Positions 34,280-43,205 of a stretch of 64,000 bases of DNA are shown here, one piece after another. The stretch is from CAZGMN01 sp964645765 (GTDB taxonomy: Bacteria > Acidobacteriota > Aminicenantia > Aminicenantales > Aminicenantaceae): positions 50,878 through 114,877 of the forward strand of contig CAZYBE010000006.1 in NCBI GenBank assembly GCA_964645765.1, given 5' to 3'. Under the pieces are notes generated by a model. The model searched no databases. It saw nothing but the letters and a program-made list of their open reading frames with translations, and was not told the DNA's origin. Position numbers and translations under genes: made by a program. How positions within the stretch are numbered: position 1 is the first letter of the stretch; every line of letters begins with the position of its first letter.

Positions 34280-35317
34280 TCAAACTTTCAGTTTTTGTCC
34301 AATTTCGAACAATCCATTGATGTAACCCATGGGGTCAGAGCCTGAAATCTCGGATAGGTTTCGGATCGAGCCGGTATCAACAGGAATTAGACCTTTTTGA
34401 GTTTTTATGCTCACTCCTTCTCCGTCAAGGACTTCGCCGATCAGCACCGGGGACCAGCGGCTCTTTGCCGCTTCCTCGAGAAATACTTTTTCATAATCGG
34501 GACCTATGGTAAAACAAAGCTCGAATTCGCCATGCACCGCAGCCAGAGCCAGCCATTGCGGTATATTCTGGGCTTTACAGACTTTGGAGGCGACAGGATG
34601 CAGAATTTTATCCCAATCGCTATTCAGAACGAGCTGGCGGCGGTTCAAGCGCATGAGCGTGTCTACAGTATGGATGACTCCATCGCTCGTATCCATGCAG
34701 CAAGAGGCAAATCGCCTGGCGATTTTCCCCTCTTCTATCCTGGCTATTGGCTTGTAAAAATCATTGATTTGAAAATCCTGCTTCGACAACCGCAAAAAGG
34801 CGAATATGCTTCCCAGGCCAGCCGGGCCGCTTAGATAGAGTTTTTCTCCTGTTTTGGCACCGATTCGAGTCATAAAGGACTCTTTGGGAACAAGTCCTAT
34901 GGCGCAGCCGGAAAGAAACAATTCCTTCTCCTGATTAGTATCTCCTCCAAGAACAAAAGTATTGAGCTGGCGGCAAGCGTCAGAGATTCCGCCAGCGAGC
35001 TTGGCCATATACGCCTCGTCCTTGTTTGAAGGATAACTCATCGAAACAAGCAAGCCTAAAGGTTCGGCGCCAACAGCGGCCAAATCTGAAAAATTGACCA
35101 TGGCCAGCATCCAACCGATGAACTGGGGGTCGTCATACAAGCCGCTTGAAACTTCCTCGACCAGGGCATCGGTGGTTATGGCCAGGTATTTCTCATGCCC
35201 TTGTCCTAAATCTATCAGCTCAGAATCGGCTTCATGAATTTCATTCAATTTGTGCGGAGCTTTGAGGAAATTCTTGGCGATTTTCTCAATCCTCAAGTTT
35301 TCCAGTATATCTTCCAT
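34280..35317 (-). CDS. ThiL-like AIR-synthase-fold protein (thiamine-monophosphate kinase relative)
   Basis: A 345-residue protein of the PurM/ThiL fold. Matching segments: LAITTDALVEEV (ThiL has TTDMLVEGVHF), NFSDLAAVGAEPLGLLVS, VLGGDTNQ and MDTSDGV near 225, and HGEFELCFT where ThiL has GEDYELLFT. The ATP/magnesium aspartates are kept in part, but the GEDYE motif is altered. True ThiL makes thiamine pyrophosphate from the monophosphate; no thiamine gene is near, so substrate could differ. It starts 76 bases downstream of the four-repeat array 35393-35436 and leads the SDR/membrane protein operon. Confidence 0.75.
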   Translation of the reverse strand: MEDILENLRIEKIAKNFLKAPHKLNEIHEADSELIDLGQGHEKYLAITTDALVEEVSSGLYDDPQFIGWMLAMVNFSDLAAVGAEPLGLLVSMSYPSNKDEAYMAKLAGGISDACRQLNTFVLGGDTNQEKELFLSGCAIGLVPKESFMTRIGAKTGEKLYLSGPAGLGSIFAFLRLSKQDFQINDFYKPIARIEEGKIARRFASCCMDTSDGVIHTVDTLMRLNRRQLVLNSDWDKILHPVASKVCKAQNIPQWLALAAVHGEFELCFTIGPDYEKVFLEEAAKSRWSPVLIGEVLDGEGVSIKTQKGLIPVDTGSIRNLSEISGSDPMGYINGLFEIGQKLKV

Positions 35318-35392
35318 AATATTTAATCCTTTTTTTGATGCCTGTACTTTTATTTATCCTTCTTCTATTGATAATTTACCCCCTTTAAATAA

Positions 35393-35436
35393 AAAGTTGT
35401 CAAAAATTTGTTAAGAATTTGTAAAAAGTTTGTTAA
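35393..35436 (-). promoter_or_regulatory. Array of four 11-bp direct repeats (PhoP-box-like), upstream of ThiL-like gene
   Basis: Minus-strand units are TTAACAAACTT, TTTACAAATTC, TTAACAAATTT and TTGACAACTTT in exact 11-base steps. First and last units are identical to the first and last of the array at 32801-32844. The array lies between an OmpR-type response regulator gene and the ThiL-like gene, so that regulator is the obvious candidate ligand. Confidence 0.68.
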
Positions 35437-35515
35437 AAATGACAACAACTCCCCTTTTTCACTTTTTTATAGCTTTACACAAAAAACAATACAATTCAAA
35501 AAGAAGATAGCCATT

Positions 35516-36199
35516 TTATTTCTGAAACTTGTAGCCTGACCAGGGGATGGTCAGGAGATGGCGAGGATTGGCCGGGTCTTCTTCAATCTTCTCTCTCAGG
35601 TGATGAATAAAAGTGTCGATTGTCCTTGTCGTCGGGAATTTATCATAGCCCCAGACTTCATTGAGCAATGTCTCCCGGGTCACGACCTCTCCCTCATGAG
35701 AGATAAGAAACTTGAGGAGAGCAAATTCCTTGGCTGTAAGATAGAGCTCTTTTTTTCCCTTGAAGGCTGTTTGCTTCTTGAAATTGATGTCAATGTCCCC
35801 AAATCTGAATTCATCAACTTCTTTGGCTTCGGGCTCAGCGCGGCGGATAACAGCTCTTATTCTTGCTAAAAGCTCTTGTGTCCCGAAAGGCTTTGTCATG
35901 TAATCATCCGCCCCAACCTCAAGCCCCAGAACTTTGTCAATCTCATCTTTTTTCTGCCCGGTGAGCATGATGATGGGAGTTGCTATTCTTTTTGACCGCA
36001 ACTGCCGGCAGATTTCCATCCCATTCATGGAAGGAAGGGCAAGGTCAAGGATAATCAAATCGAGCTTTTCCTTGGAGCATAACCTGAATCCCTCTTGCCC
36101 ATCAGTAGCAGAGATGACCTTGAAATTCTCTGCTTGAAGAGAAGCGGTCAGAGTTTCAATCAAAGCTTTGTCGTCTTCGATGAGCAATATCTTTTTCAT
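35516..36199 (-). CDS. OmpR/PhoB-family response regulator
   Basis: A 227-residue regulator: receiver domain 1-118 with the acidic pair in IEDDK, phospho-acceptor Asp in LIILDLALP (about 52), Thr in IIMLTG and Lys in YMTKPFG; then a winged-helix DNA-binding domain (about 130-225) with LTAKEFALLKFLISHEGEVV and RTIDTFIHHLREKIEEDP. Such regulators bind tandem 11-base direct repeats. It lies downstream of the histidine kinase, separated by a decayed receiver copy (36220-36383). Target sites may be the arrays at 35393 and 32801. Confidence 0.95.
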   Translation of the reverse strand: MKKILLIEDDKALIETLTASLQAENFKVISATDGQEGFRLCSKEKLDLIILDLALPSMNGMEICRQLRSKRIATPIIMLTGQKKDEIDKVLGLEVGADDYMTKPFGTQELLARIRAVIRRAEPEAKEVDEFRFGDIDINFKKQTAFKGKKELYLTAKEFALLKFLISHEGEVVTRETLLNEVWGYDKFPTTRTIDTFIHHLREKIEEDPANPRHLLTIPWSGYKFQK

Positions 36200-36219
36200 A
36201 GCTCAAAAAAGCAAACTGA

Positions 36220-36383
36220 ATATTCGGCTACGATTGTCCTTAATTCTAACACAAATCGATTTTTCTCTTTATAATAGAGAACAGGTTATAGTCTTGAAGA
36301 GACCAAAAATTCTCTGCTTCAAGAGAAACAGTCAGAGTCTCGAGCCAAATCTTGTCATCCTCGATGATTAAGACTTTTCTCAT
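36220..36383 (-). pseudogene. Decayed response-regulator N-terminus between kinase and intact regulator
   Basis: From the ATG at 36381-36383, which overlaps the kinase stop as ATGA, the minus strand reads MRKVLIIEDDKIWLETLTVS, then LEAENF, closely matching the intact regulator's MKKILLIEDDKALIETLTAS, LQAENF. After codon 26 the frame is lost; about 20 bases later the sequence AAAGAGAAAAATCGATTTG resembles the intact gene's AAGGAAAAGCTCGATTTGA in another frame, so an internal deletion occurred. The open frame ends after 42 codons. It appears to be a duplicate of the regulator that decayed. Confidence 0.8.
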
Positions 36384-38743
36384 GGCTTTGGAAAAATCAG
36401 GCTGAACGTGCTGCCCTTAGACGGCTGACTTTCGATTCGGATTTCTCCCTTATGAGCTTCTATGATGTGTTTGACTATCTTCAGCCCCAGCCCAACTCCT
36501 TTTGGATTATGGCGGCTTGCTTCCTCATGCCTGAAAAATCCCTCAAAGATTTTTTTCTGAGCTTCCTCAGGAATTCCAATCCCTTTATCTTTGATTTGAA
36601 CCTCAACATGATTCTCTTTTTCGGCAACCTTGATTTCAATCTCCTTTTGACCTGATGAGTATTTTATGGCGTTATCGATGAGGTTGGTCAAGGCCTGTCT
36701 CATCGCGTCCTGGTCTATCTCTAAAAATACGGGCTTTTTTGGAAAAGATGTCTTGAGAACAAACTTCTCTGACTCCAGTCTGTATTGAAAAGGCTTGATA
36801 GCTTCTTCAATAACTGGCCGAAGCTCCAGCTTTTGAAAATTGTAAGTCTTGACGTTCTTCTCAATCTTTCCGAAATCAAGGATGTTGTGGAGGAATCGAG
36901 AGAGGCGGCTGCTTTCCCCGGCGACAAGGCCTATGAGCTCGTCTTGCTTTGCTTTTTCTTTTATCTTTCCTGTCAGGAGGACTTCAGCCAGGCCCTGGAT
37001 GGAACTCATCGGGGTCCGAAGTTCATGAGAAACAGAGGAGATAAACTCAGTTTTAAGGCGGTTGAGCTCATCCAGCTTTTCCTTTTCTGCCCGCTCACAA
37101 ATCACCTCTTCCTGAAGCTTGATTCTTTCTAAGTTTAATGCCAATTCTCCGGCCATGGTGAGCAGGAGCTCGAGGTCATCACGGTTGAATCTCTCACCAG
37201 ATTTTTTCTTGCCGATAGATAAAAAACCGGATAAGTCCTCAGACCTGAAAGAAAGAGGGATGACCAATTCCAAATTTCTCGCTTCAAGGGCTCGCTCCTG
37301 GGAAAAATCCATGTCTTCTTCAGTGCGAACCGTCCTTCTCCTGGCAAGAATCTTTCCTGGGACCATAAGGAGAGTAGCCAAATCTCCCAGGTCTTTTTCG
37401 CCGTCCTTGGCAATCGAAAGCTTCTGCTCTCCAAGGTCTGTGGAATAGACAAGGACTCCGATGTGCTCTAAAGGCAACGTTTTCTTTATCTTCAGCAAGG
37501 AAAAATCAACAAGGTGCTCGCTGTCTGACATCTTGCGGGCTATCTCGTTGAAGCTGAGAATGCTTTGGCGGTAGTCATAACTCATCCTGAAGAACGTTTT
37601 ATCCACGACTTCCTGGATTTTTTTCCTCGCGGGATTAAAAGCCAAGGCTGCGGCGAAGGCCGCAATCAAAGAAATGGCTTTTTGCCTGATAAAGAATCTG
37701 GAGAAAACATTTTGAAGAAAGCCGACGGAAAGAAGATAAATGCCTACAGTAAAGACCGTCAAGGCAGAATAGACGATGCTGCGGTTGATAACCAGCTTGA
37801 TGTCCATCAATCTGGACTTAATAATGGAGAAGGCGAATGCCAAAGGAATGAAGACGAAAAATACTGTTGCAAGTTCCTCTGAAATCAGCGGCTTTTTGCC
37901 CAAGACTTGTGGCAAATTGTAGATAAAAATAAAGGGGCCGAGGCCGACAAAAAGGCCGTAAAAAATCCATTTTATCTGGGCCCGCACTTCTTCCAGGGCT
38001 GCCTTTCTGTAGCTCAGAATGAACTGGAAAATTGTGAGCAAAATAAAAAGCACCAAATAAGCTCGGAAGACAAGAAAAGCCGATTGATAGGCGTGATAGA
38101 TTGCTATCGATGATTTTAAGCTGGAATAAAGAAATAATGCCACAAGTGACACAGCAAATAGGAAGCCCAGAAAATAAATGATGAATCTCGGTATTTTAGC
38201 TTTGTTCTTTGAGAAGAAAAGGGAAAAACGCAGAAGCAAGGCTGGGGCCAAGGGATAGAGGAAATAGAAAAAAACACCAGGGATGTAGGAGAGCCAGTTC
38301 TTTCGCAGACAGTAATAGCCACCGCTGATGATGTTGGCTGAAGAGAAGGCCATAGAGGCCCAATAATAAATGCGAGCCCTTGCATCCTCTGCCCTGAGAA
38401 GGAAAACGACGACACCGATAGCAAAACAGAAAAGGCCGATGAGAAGATAGATGAGAGGAAAAGGCACTTGGGAGTAGTAAGGAACAAATTCAAACTCTCT
38501 TCTCTCGATTCTGTCATCGACTTTGATAGAGAAAGTTGACCGTTCGCCGATTCTCTTTTGGCTGAGAACGAATTCCATGTCCTTTGGATCTCTGATTTCT
38601 ATATCATCGACCTGCTTGAGGTTTTCGACTCTGACTTCTTGAGGAAGGCCGGGTCGCTGGCTGAGTAAAATAAACCCATAGATGCTCACCAAAGCAATGA
38701 TCAATCCTCCGAACAAAGAAAGGAAGAAACGGAACTTTTTCAT
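36380..38743 (-). CDS. Multi-spanning membrane sensor histidine kinase with GAF domain
   Basis: A 787-residue kinase. The N terminus has one helix, a short extracytoplasmic part, then about eight further helices between residues 95 and 385 (ComP-like layout). A GAF-like region (about 400-545) precedes the kinase core: H-box FISSVSHELRTPMSSIQG near residue 568, N-box NLIDNAIKYSSG, G1 DKGIGIPEEAQKKIFEGFFR and G2 GVGLGLKIVKHI. It phosphorylates a response regulator; its translationally coupled partner is now a pseudogene and the intact regulator 180 bases further on is the likely substitute. A good sigma-70-like promoter precedes it. Confidence 0.93.
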   Translation of the reverse strand: MKKFRFFLSLFGGLIIALVSIYGFILLSQRPGLPQEVRVENLKQVDDIEIRDPKDMEFVLSQKRIGERSTFSIKVDDRIERREFEFVPYYSQVPFPLIYLLIGLFCFAIGVVVFLLRAEDARARIYYWASMAFSSANIISGGYYCLRKNWLSYIPGVFFYFLYPLAPALLLRFSLFFSKNKAKIPRFIIYFLGFLFAVSLVALFLYSSLKSSIAIYHAYQSAFLVFRAYLVLFILLTIFQFILSYRKAALEEVRAQIKWIFYGLFVGLGPFIFIYNLPQVLGKKPLISEELATVFFVFIPLAFAFSIIKSRLMDIKLVINRSIVYSALTVFTVGIYLLSVGFLQNVFSRFFIRQKAISLIAAFAAALAFNPARKKIQEVVDKTFFRMSYDYRQSILSFNEIARKMSDSEHLVDFSLLKIKKTLPLEHIGVLVYSTDLGEQKLSIAKDGEKDLGDLATLLMVPGKILARRRTVRTEEDMDFSQERALEARNLELVIPLSFRSEDLSGFLSIGKKKSGERFNRDDLELLLTMAGELALNLERIKLQEEVICERAEKEKLDELNRLKTEFISSVSHELRTPMSSIQGLAEVLLTGKIKEKAKQDELIGLVAGESSRLSRFLHNILDFGKIEKNVKTYNFQKLELRPVIEEAIKPFQYRLESEKFVLKTSFPKKPVFLEIDQDAMRQALTNLIDNAIKYSSGQKEIEIKVAEKENHVEVQIKDKGIGIPEEAQKKIFEGFFRHEEASRHNPKGVGLGLKIVKHIIEAHKGEIRIESQPSKGSTFSLIFPKP

Positions 38744-38774
38744 CTCGATTTTGCTTTCCCTTAAGAGTGACCAG

Positions 38775-38804
38775 ACTATAGCACCTTTCTCAATCTGCTG
38801 TCAA
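38775..38804 (-). promoter_or_regulatory. Putative sigma-70 promoter of the kinase operon
   Basis: Minus strand: TTGACA (38799-38804) and TATAGT (38775-38780), 18 bases apart, about 30 bases before the kinase start codon. Strong match to consensus. Confidence 0.6.
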
Positions 38805-38936
38805 ACCAGGTAATTATTTCCGATTCCACGACGAATAACAGATCAAGCAGGTGCTGAGAAAATCGTTTGCCATTCTTCATCCAGCCTCAATGATCTGAAT
38901 GAACCATCAGGAGAGCATCTTGAATTGCCGATGTCT

Positions 38937-40046
38937 TTACTTTTTTAATTTCAATTTCCCGAGGGCATGAATGATTCTATCTTCTCCTTGACCAAGGAGT
39001 TGACGCAACCTTTCTGCAGGCAGCTTCTTTTTCTGATAGGCTTCAAGGGCCAGGCTTTTAAACCGACTGGAAAGGACGACGCCGCCCTTCTTTCTTATGA
39101 AGCCTCTCATTTCCCTCGTCTTGCCTGAAAAGATATCATAATCCGCGGACTCAAGATTCAGGTATTCCTGGACTTTCGATTGCGCAAGATATCCCAAATT
39201 CTCAAGCATTTGAAGCATGGCGGACGTGCTCACGCCAAAATAATGTCTGAGATAAAGGATATCTGCAAAACTCAATTTTCTTGACTGCAAATCCCTGTCG
39301 ATGATCTCTTTAATCCTTCTGGGAGGGGTAAGAAGCCAGACAGCAAATGTCTGAGCAAACCTCTCGCGGGGATGGTAAAGGGAAACAAAATCCTGGATGA
39401 AGACATCCGGATTGTCGATGATAGGACCGGCGTTTCTGTCCACAAGGCAGTGGCAGTATTCATGGGCAGCGATGAGGGCTTGCTCTTCAAGAGAATGGCC
39501 ACTGTTGATTAAAGCAAAAGCTGCTTTCTCGGCTTCAAGAAAGATAAAAACTCCAGAGATATTTGATCTCTCAGGAATGGAAAGCCTCAAGATGTGCAAG
39601 CCATTAAGCTCAAGCAAGGAGAAAATATCACGGATAGGCTCGGCTCCAGATCCCAGCCTTCGCCTTTCTTCTTCAGCCAGCCGCTCAGCTGAGGCGGAGG
39701 TGTAGAACGGGGCAAGCTCGAGCCTGCGGCCTGTCAACTCTTCAAGATAGAGATAATCCTCACAATACTTCTTGAACCTTCGCAGCTCTTTTCTTCCCTT
39801 TTTATCAAGCCCTTCTTCCTGGAGAAGAACGTTGAAGGTGTCTTCTTTTTCTTTTAAGAAGTAGGACAAGTCTTTCTTGAAGAAAGCGGCCAGAGAGGTC
39901 AGGCTCTCAATGCTCGGCATGCTTCTTCCCAGCTCAAGCTTTGAGATAAAGGCACGAGACAAACCCACAGCTTTGGAAAGCTCTTGCTGGCTTAGGCCAG
40001 TGCTTTCCCTTTCTTTTCTGAGCCTTATTCCCAAAATTCCAGCCAT
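38937..40046 (-). CDS. XRE-family regulator fused to an ImmA/IrrE-type metallopeptidase (M78)
   Basis: A 369-residue protein. Residues about 5-62 form an XRE helix-turn-helix (LRKERESTGLSQQELSKAVG, SRAFISKLELGRSMPSIESL). A middle region leads to the zinc-peptidase motif in ALIAAHEYCHCLVD (HExxH near residue 195) with a downstream acidic candidate ligand in the RFAQTFAVWLL segment. Relatives cleave or control repressors of phage, mobile elements or stress genes. The C-terminal third (from about 250) is helical with SKLSFADILYLRHYFGVS, typical of the family. It stands alone; ocd-like and FAD oxidoreductase genes follow in the same orientation upstream. Its target is not visible. Confidence 0.88.
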   Translation of the reverse strand: MAGILGIRLRKERESTGLSQQELSKAVGLSRAFISKLELGRSMPSIESLTSLAAFFKKDLSYFLKEKEDTFNVLLQEEGLDKKGRKELRRFKKYCEDYLYLEELTGRRLELAPFYTSASAERLAEEERRRLGSGAEPIRDIFSLLELNGLHILRLSIPERSNISGVFIFLEAEKAAFALINSGHSLEEQALIAAHEYCHCLVDRNAGPIIDNPDVFIQDFVSLYHPRERFAQTFAVWLLTPPRRIKEIIDRDLQSRKLSFADILYLRHYFGVSTSAMLQMLENLGYLAQSKVQEYLNLESADYDIFSGKTREMRGFIRKKGGVVLSSRFKSLALEAYQKKKLPAERLRQLLGQGEDRIIHALGKLKLKK

Positions 40047-40076
40047 TTTTTTCTCCTCGAATTCTTTTCTTTATTT

Positions 40077-41069
40077 TCACATCTCGACTTCAAGGCCGAG
40101 GCCTAATTTCTTGGCGCGGCGCAGAATTAGCTTCGCGACAGCCACATCCTGGATAGCCAGGCCAACAGACTTGAAGAAGGTTATCTCCCCTTCTGATTCC
40201 CGGCCCCGAACCTTGCCTGCTGCCAGCTCTCCAATTTCCCCGTGAATGTGCTTGTCCGAGATAAGGCCTCCTTCTATGGAGATGATCAAGTCTCCTGCTT
40301 CAGCAAGGCATGCCGCGCGAGAGTCGACAAACACCTTGGAGCGGACAACGGTCCGCGCTGGCACCTCGCGCATCTCAGGGGTATACGAGCCGATGCCGTT
40401 GATGTGGACTCCAGGCTTGAGGTCAGCGTCGTGGAACACGGGCCTGTAGGAAGTCGTCGCCGTGCAGATGATATCAGCTTCACGGACAGCCTCCCTGGGC
40501 GAGCCGGCGATGAGAATATTCTCGGGAATAGGGCTGCCGCGCATCTTCATCTCTTTGACATAAGCCCTTGAAGCTCTTGGCAAAATATCGTAGACCCAGA
40601 CTTTTTCAACAGGCCTGACCGTGCAGACTGCTTCAAGTTGGGTGCGCGATTGGGTGCCTGCTCCAAAAATAGCGACAACCCTGGAATTTTTCCGGGCTAG
40701 GAGGTCTGTGGCTAAACCTGATGCAGCCCCTGTCCGCAAAGCTGTGAGATAGGTTCCATCCATAATCGCCAGCGGCCGGCCTGTCTTCTCATCGATCACG
40801 ATGACGACAGCGTGAATAGTGGGAAGCCTCCTTTTTTTATTTCCTGGAAAGATTGAAACAATCTTAGCCCCGAGGTCGCCGCTTCCAGCCAAATAGGCGG
40901 GCATGATGAGGCTTATTCCTTTTACTTTCTTCACGGAAATGTGCGTCCGTAAAGGGACTTCAGCTTTTCCGGCGGAGAGCTGGATAAAGGCTTTCTTCAA
41001 AGCTCTTATAGCATCGGACATGGTTATGGCTTGAGCCACGTCATTTCGGGAAAGTATTTTGACTTTCAT
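40077..41069 (-). CDS. Ornithine cyclodeaminase / mu-crystallin family enzyme
   Basis: A 330-residue Rossmann-fold enzyme: LRTHISVKKVKGISLIMPAY, then LTALRTGAASGLATDLLARK near 118, the NAD motif VAIFGAGTQSRTQLEAV near 143, and HINGIGSYTPEMREV near 228. Family members include ornithine cyclodeaminase, alanine dehydrogenase and pyrroline-2-carboxylate reductase. It starts one base after the stop of the FAD oxidoreductase gene (TAA-g-ATG), so the two act together: oxidation of a D- or cyclic amino acid by the FAD enzyme and reduction of the cyclic imine here is a reasonable model. Upstream in-frame ATG (41126) rejected; 41069 gives the family N terminus. Confidence 0.88.
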   Translation of the reverse strand: MKVKILSRNDVAQAITMSDAIRALKKAFIQLSAGKAEVPLRTHISVKKVKGISLIMPAYLAGSGDLGAKIVSIFPGNKKRRLPTIHAVVIVIDEKTGRPLAIMDGTYLTALRTGAASGLATDLLARKNSRVVAIFGAGTQSRTQLEAVCTVRPVEKVWVYDILPRASRAYVKEMKMRGSPIPENILIAGSPREAVREADIICTATTSYRPVFHDADLKPGVHINGIGSYTPEMREVPARTVVRSKVFVDSRAACLAEAGDLIISIEGGLISDKHIHGEIGELAAGKVRGRESEGEITFFKSVGLAIQDVAVAKLILRRAKKLGLGLEVEM

Positions 41070-41070
41070 C

Positions 41071-42225
41071 TTAAACCACCCTTCTTTCTCCTTCTTGCCC
41101 TGTTTTTCCAAAACGGTCATGGGCAAAAGGCTTCAAATCAAATTCAGTCCGGCCATCGAGGATGAGCTGGCTGAGGAGAAGGCCGACTGCAGGGCCTTGC
41201 TGGAATCCATGGCCTGAGAACCCGATGGCGCAGAAAAATCCTTCAAGCCCTGCCACTTCTCCAATGATTGGGTTGTCATCAGGAGTAACCTCATAAAGTC
41301 CAGCCCAGCCTCTCAAGATTTCGGCCTTATCCAGCACAGGCGCCCTGTGAACGGCTGCCTCGATGACTCTTTCCATGAAATTTCGGTCGGTATTAAGGTT
41401 GAAACTCGAGGGCTCATCCGGGTCGCTCATGCCCATCAGCACCCCAGGGTCTTCTCCTCGGAAGTAAAAAGTCGCATCCTGGTCGATGACCATCGGCACA
41501 GGCCTTGGAATATCATCAAAGGCTTTGGTTACGAAAACTTGGCGGCGATAGGGTTTGACCGGCAAATCAAGCCCTGCCATCCTGCCAACATCGCCTGCCC
41601 ATGGCCCGGCAGCATTGACCACAACCGGCGAGAATACCGGACCTTTAGTTGTCTCAACTCCCTGAACTCTTCCGCTTTTAATCTTGATGCCGATAACCTC
41701 GATTTTCTCTTCAATCCGGACTCCGAGCCGACGGCTAGAATTGGCAAAGCCCATCGCGACCTGAAAAGGGTCGGCATAACCGTCCTTGGGGCCGAAGGTT
41801 CCTCCCTTCAAATCAGAGACATCGAGGTAAGGCCAGGCCTGCTTGACCTCTTGGGGAGTAAGAGTTTCAACCGGAACACCCAGGTGCTTCTGAGTCTCGA
41901 CATTGGCCAAAAACTCATTCCAGGTCTCTTGCTTCTGGGCTAAGAAAAGATAGCCGACCTGGCGGAATCTGATATCGACCGCGAATTCCTGCTCGAAGCG
42001 CTCAAAGACCTTGACCGATTCCTGGGATAGACGGATATTCGCCGGATGCGAGAACTGCTGCCGGATTCCTCCAACACTCAATCCAGTAGAAGCCTGGGCC
42101 AGGAGGTCTTTCTCCAGGATGGCCACATCGGAAAGGCCGCGCTTGGCGAGATGATAGGCTGTGCTGACACCCATTATGCCGCCGCCGATGATGGCCACCT
42201 CAGCTTCTTTCTTCCAATGATTCAT
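41071..42225 (-). CDS. FAD-dependent amino-acid oxidoreductase (DadA / sarcosine oxidase beta-like)
   Basis: A 384-residue flavoprotein with the dinucleotide motif VAIIGGGIMGVSTAYHLAKRG near residue 9, the substrate-domain motif RQVGYLFLA, the FAD-contact VVNAAGPWAGDVG and the C-terminal PDDNPIIGEV and AIGFSGHGFQQGPAVG typical of the DAO family. Relatives oxidise D-amino acids, sarcosine, proline or hydroxyproline. The tightly linked cyclodeaminase-family gene favours a proline-type or D-amino-acid substrate. I chose the ATG at 42225; the longer frame adds 22 residues (NFFPFLRRRFHFFQFIKIFS) with no family match. Confidence 0.87.
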   Translation of the reverse strand: MNHWKKEAEVAIIGGGIMGVSTAYHLAKRGLSDVAILEKDLLAQASTGLSVGGIRQQFSHPANIRLSQESVKVFERFEQEFAVDIRFRQVGYLFLAQKQETWNEFLANVETQKHLGVPVETLTPQEVKQAWPYLDVSDLKGGTFGPKDGYADPFQVAMGFANSSRRLGVRIEEKIEVIGIKIKSGRVQGVETTKGPVFSPVVVNAAGPWAGDVGRMAGLDLPVKPYRRQVFVTKAFDDIPRPVPMVIDQDATFYFRGEDPGVLMGMSDPDEPSSFNLNTDRNFMERVIEAAVHRAPVLDKAEILRGWAGLYEVTPDDNPIIGEVAGLEGFFCAIGFSGHGFQQGPAVGLLLSQLILDGRTEFDLKPFAHDRFGKTGQEGERRVV

Positions 42226-42341
42226 CGCTGAAAAAATCTTAATAAATTGAAAAAAATGGAACCGCCTTCTCAAAAATGGAAAAAAATTCAAGAACGATTG
42301 ATTAGTTTATCAACTCCAGCTTAACAGTCAAGAGATAAGAA

Positions 42342-42371
42342 TTGACATCGACTTCTTCCAAGATTTATAAT
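42342..42371 (+). promoter_or_regulatory. Putative sigma-70 promoter of the 42422 gene
   Basis: TTGACA (42342-42347) and TATAAT (42366-42371), both perfect consensus, with an 18-base spacer, about 50 bases before the gene. Confidence 0.7.
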
Positions 42372-42421
42372 AATAGACGCTATAAAGGGAAATTAAAGCA
42401 TAAAAATAAGGAAACTTTTTA

Positions 42422-43204
42422 TTGGAAAAAATGCTGTTGACCCTCAATAAAATGAAAATTCTTTTGCCTAATTTTTGGAGAATCGCTCTTTTTCTGGTGT
42501 TGCTATCTCTCCTATTTGTCTGTTGCTCCAATCCGTTTGGTTCGTCTAAGAAGAATCATGATTATACGTCTGAGGATATGGAGGAAGCTGAAGTCATTGC
42601 CCTTTGCCTATCAGGAGACATCACTGCCCCTGCCAGCTTATACAACCGTGTGCTTACAAATTTGGCAGCCATTCGCTCAAGCTACGGTATTAACTTTACG
42701 CAGATTAATACCATCAGGTTCCGGAAGCCATGGGTCCCGAGTTGTATAATTATAGGTTTTGAATCGGGCACCTCTCAGCTTGTTGCTAATGGAGAATACC
42801 ATGTCTGGGATGAGCTCAACAATCAGTATCAGGTGACTGAGATAGACCTAAGCTCAATAAGATATAACTGGGTTTTACTGAGTTTTAAAGGCCTGCTGCA
42901 TCCTCGCCGACTGTCTGAATCGTATTCAAAACTTCCTGGTGTCAGATACGCTGAGCCGAATGGTATTGGGGGGGATGGCCCTACTATTTATCCAAGGCAA
43001 GCGATTCTTGGGTTGACATACTTGTTCCGAAACGGGTGGGGTGACTGTCCTGCTGGCTGTATTTCTAATGAGTATTGGTATTTTGTTGCTTATGAATTGA
43101 GCGAAACCATATTCATCGGCTATTGGAACCCGCAAAAAGACCCTAAAGAGCCGGACTGGTGGTTTGACGCTAAGCGGAATATCGAACAGTATCGTAAATT
43201 TTAA
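42422..43204 (+). CDS. Exported protein of unknown function, probable lipoprotein
   Basis: A 260-residue protein with a hydrophobic signal (ALFLVLLSLLFVCCSNPFGS); the CC pair near residue 36 could be a lipobox cysteine, although the context (LFVC) is imperfect. The mature part is rich in Tyr/Trp and has paired cysteines in NGWGDCPAGCISNEYWYFV. Segment KLPGVRYAEPNGIGGDGPT resembles the end of subtilase pro-peptide-like folds (PGVxYAEPN), but no catalytic domain follows. Not recognised further. It may start at TTG 42422, ATG 42431 or ATG 42452. It converges on tricorn with one base between stops and is driven by a consensus promoter. Confidence 0.7.
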   Translation: MEKMLLTLNKMKILLPNFWRIALFLVLLSLLFVCCSNPFGSSKKNHDYTSEDMEEAEVIALCLSGDITAPASLYNRVLTNLAAIRSSYGINFTQINTIRFRKPWVPSCIIIGFESGTSQLVANGEYHVWDELNNQYQVTEIDLSSIRYNWVLLSFKGLLHPRRLSESYSKLPGVRYAEPNGIGGDGPTIYPRQAILGLTYLFRNGWGDCPAGCISNEYWYFVAYELSETIFIGYWNPQKDPKEPDWWFDAKRNIEQYRKF

Positions 43205-43205
43205 T

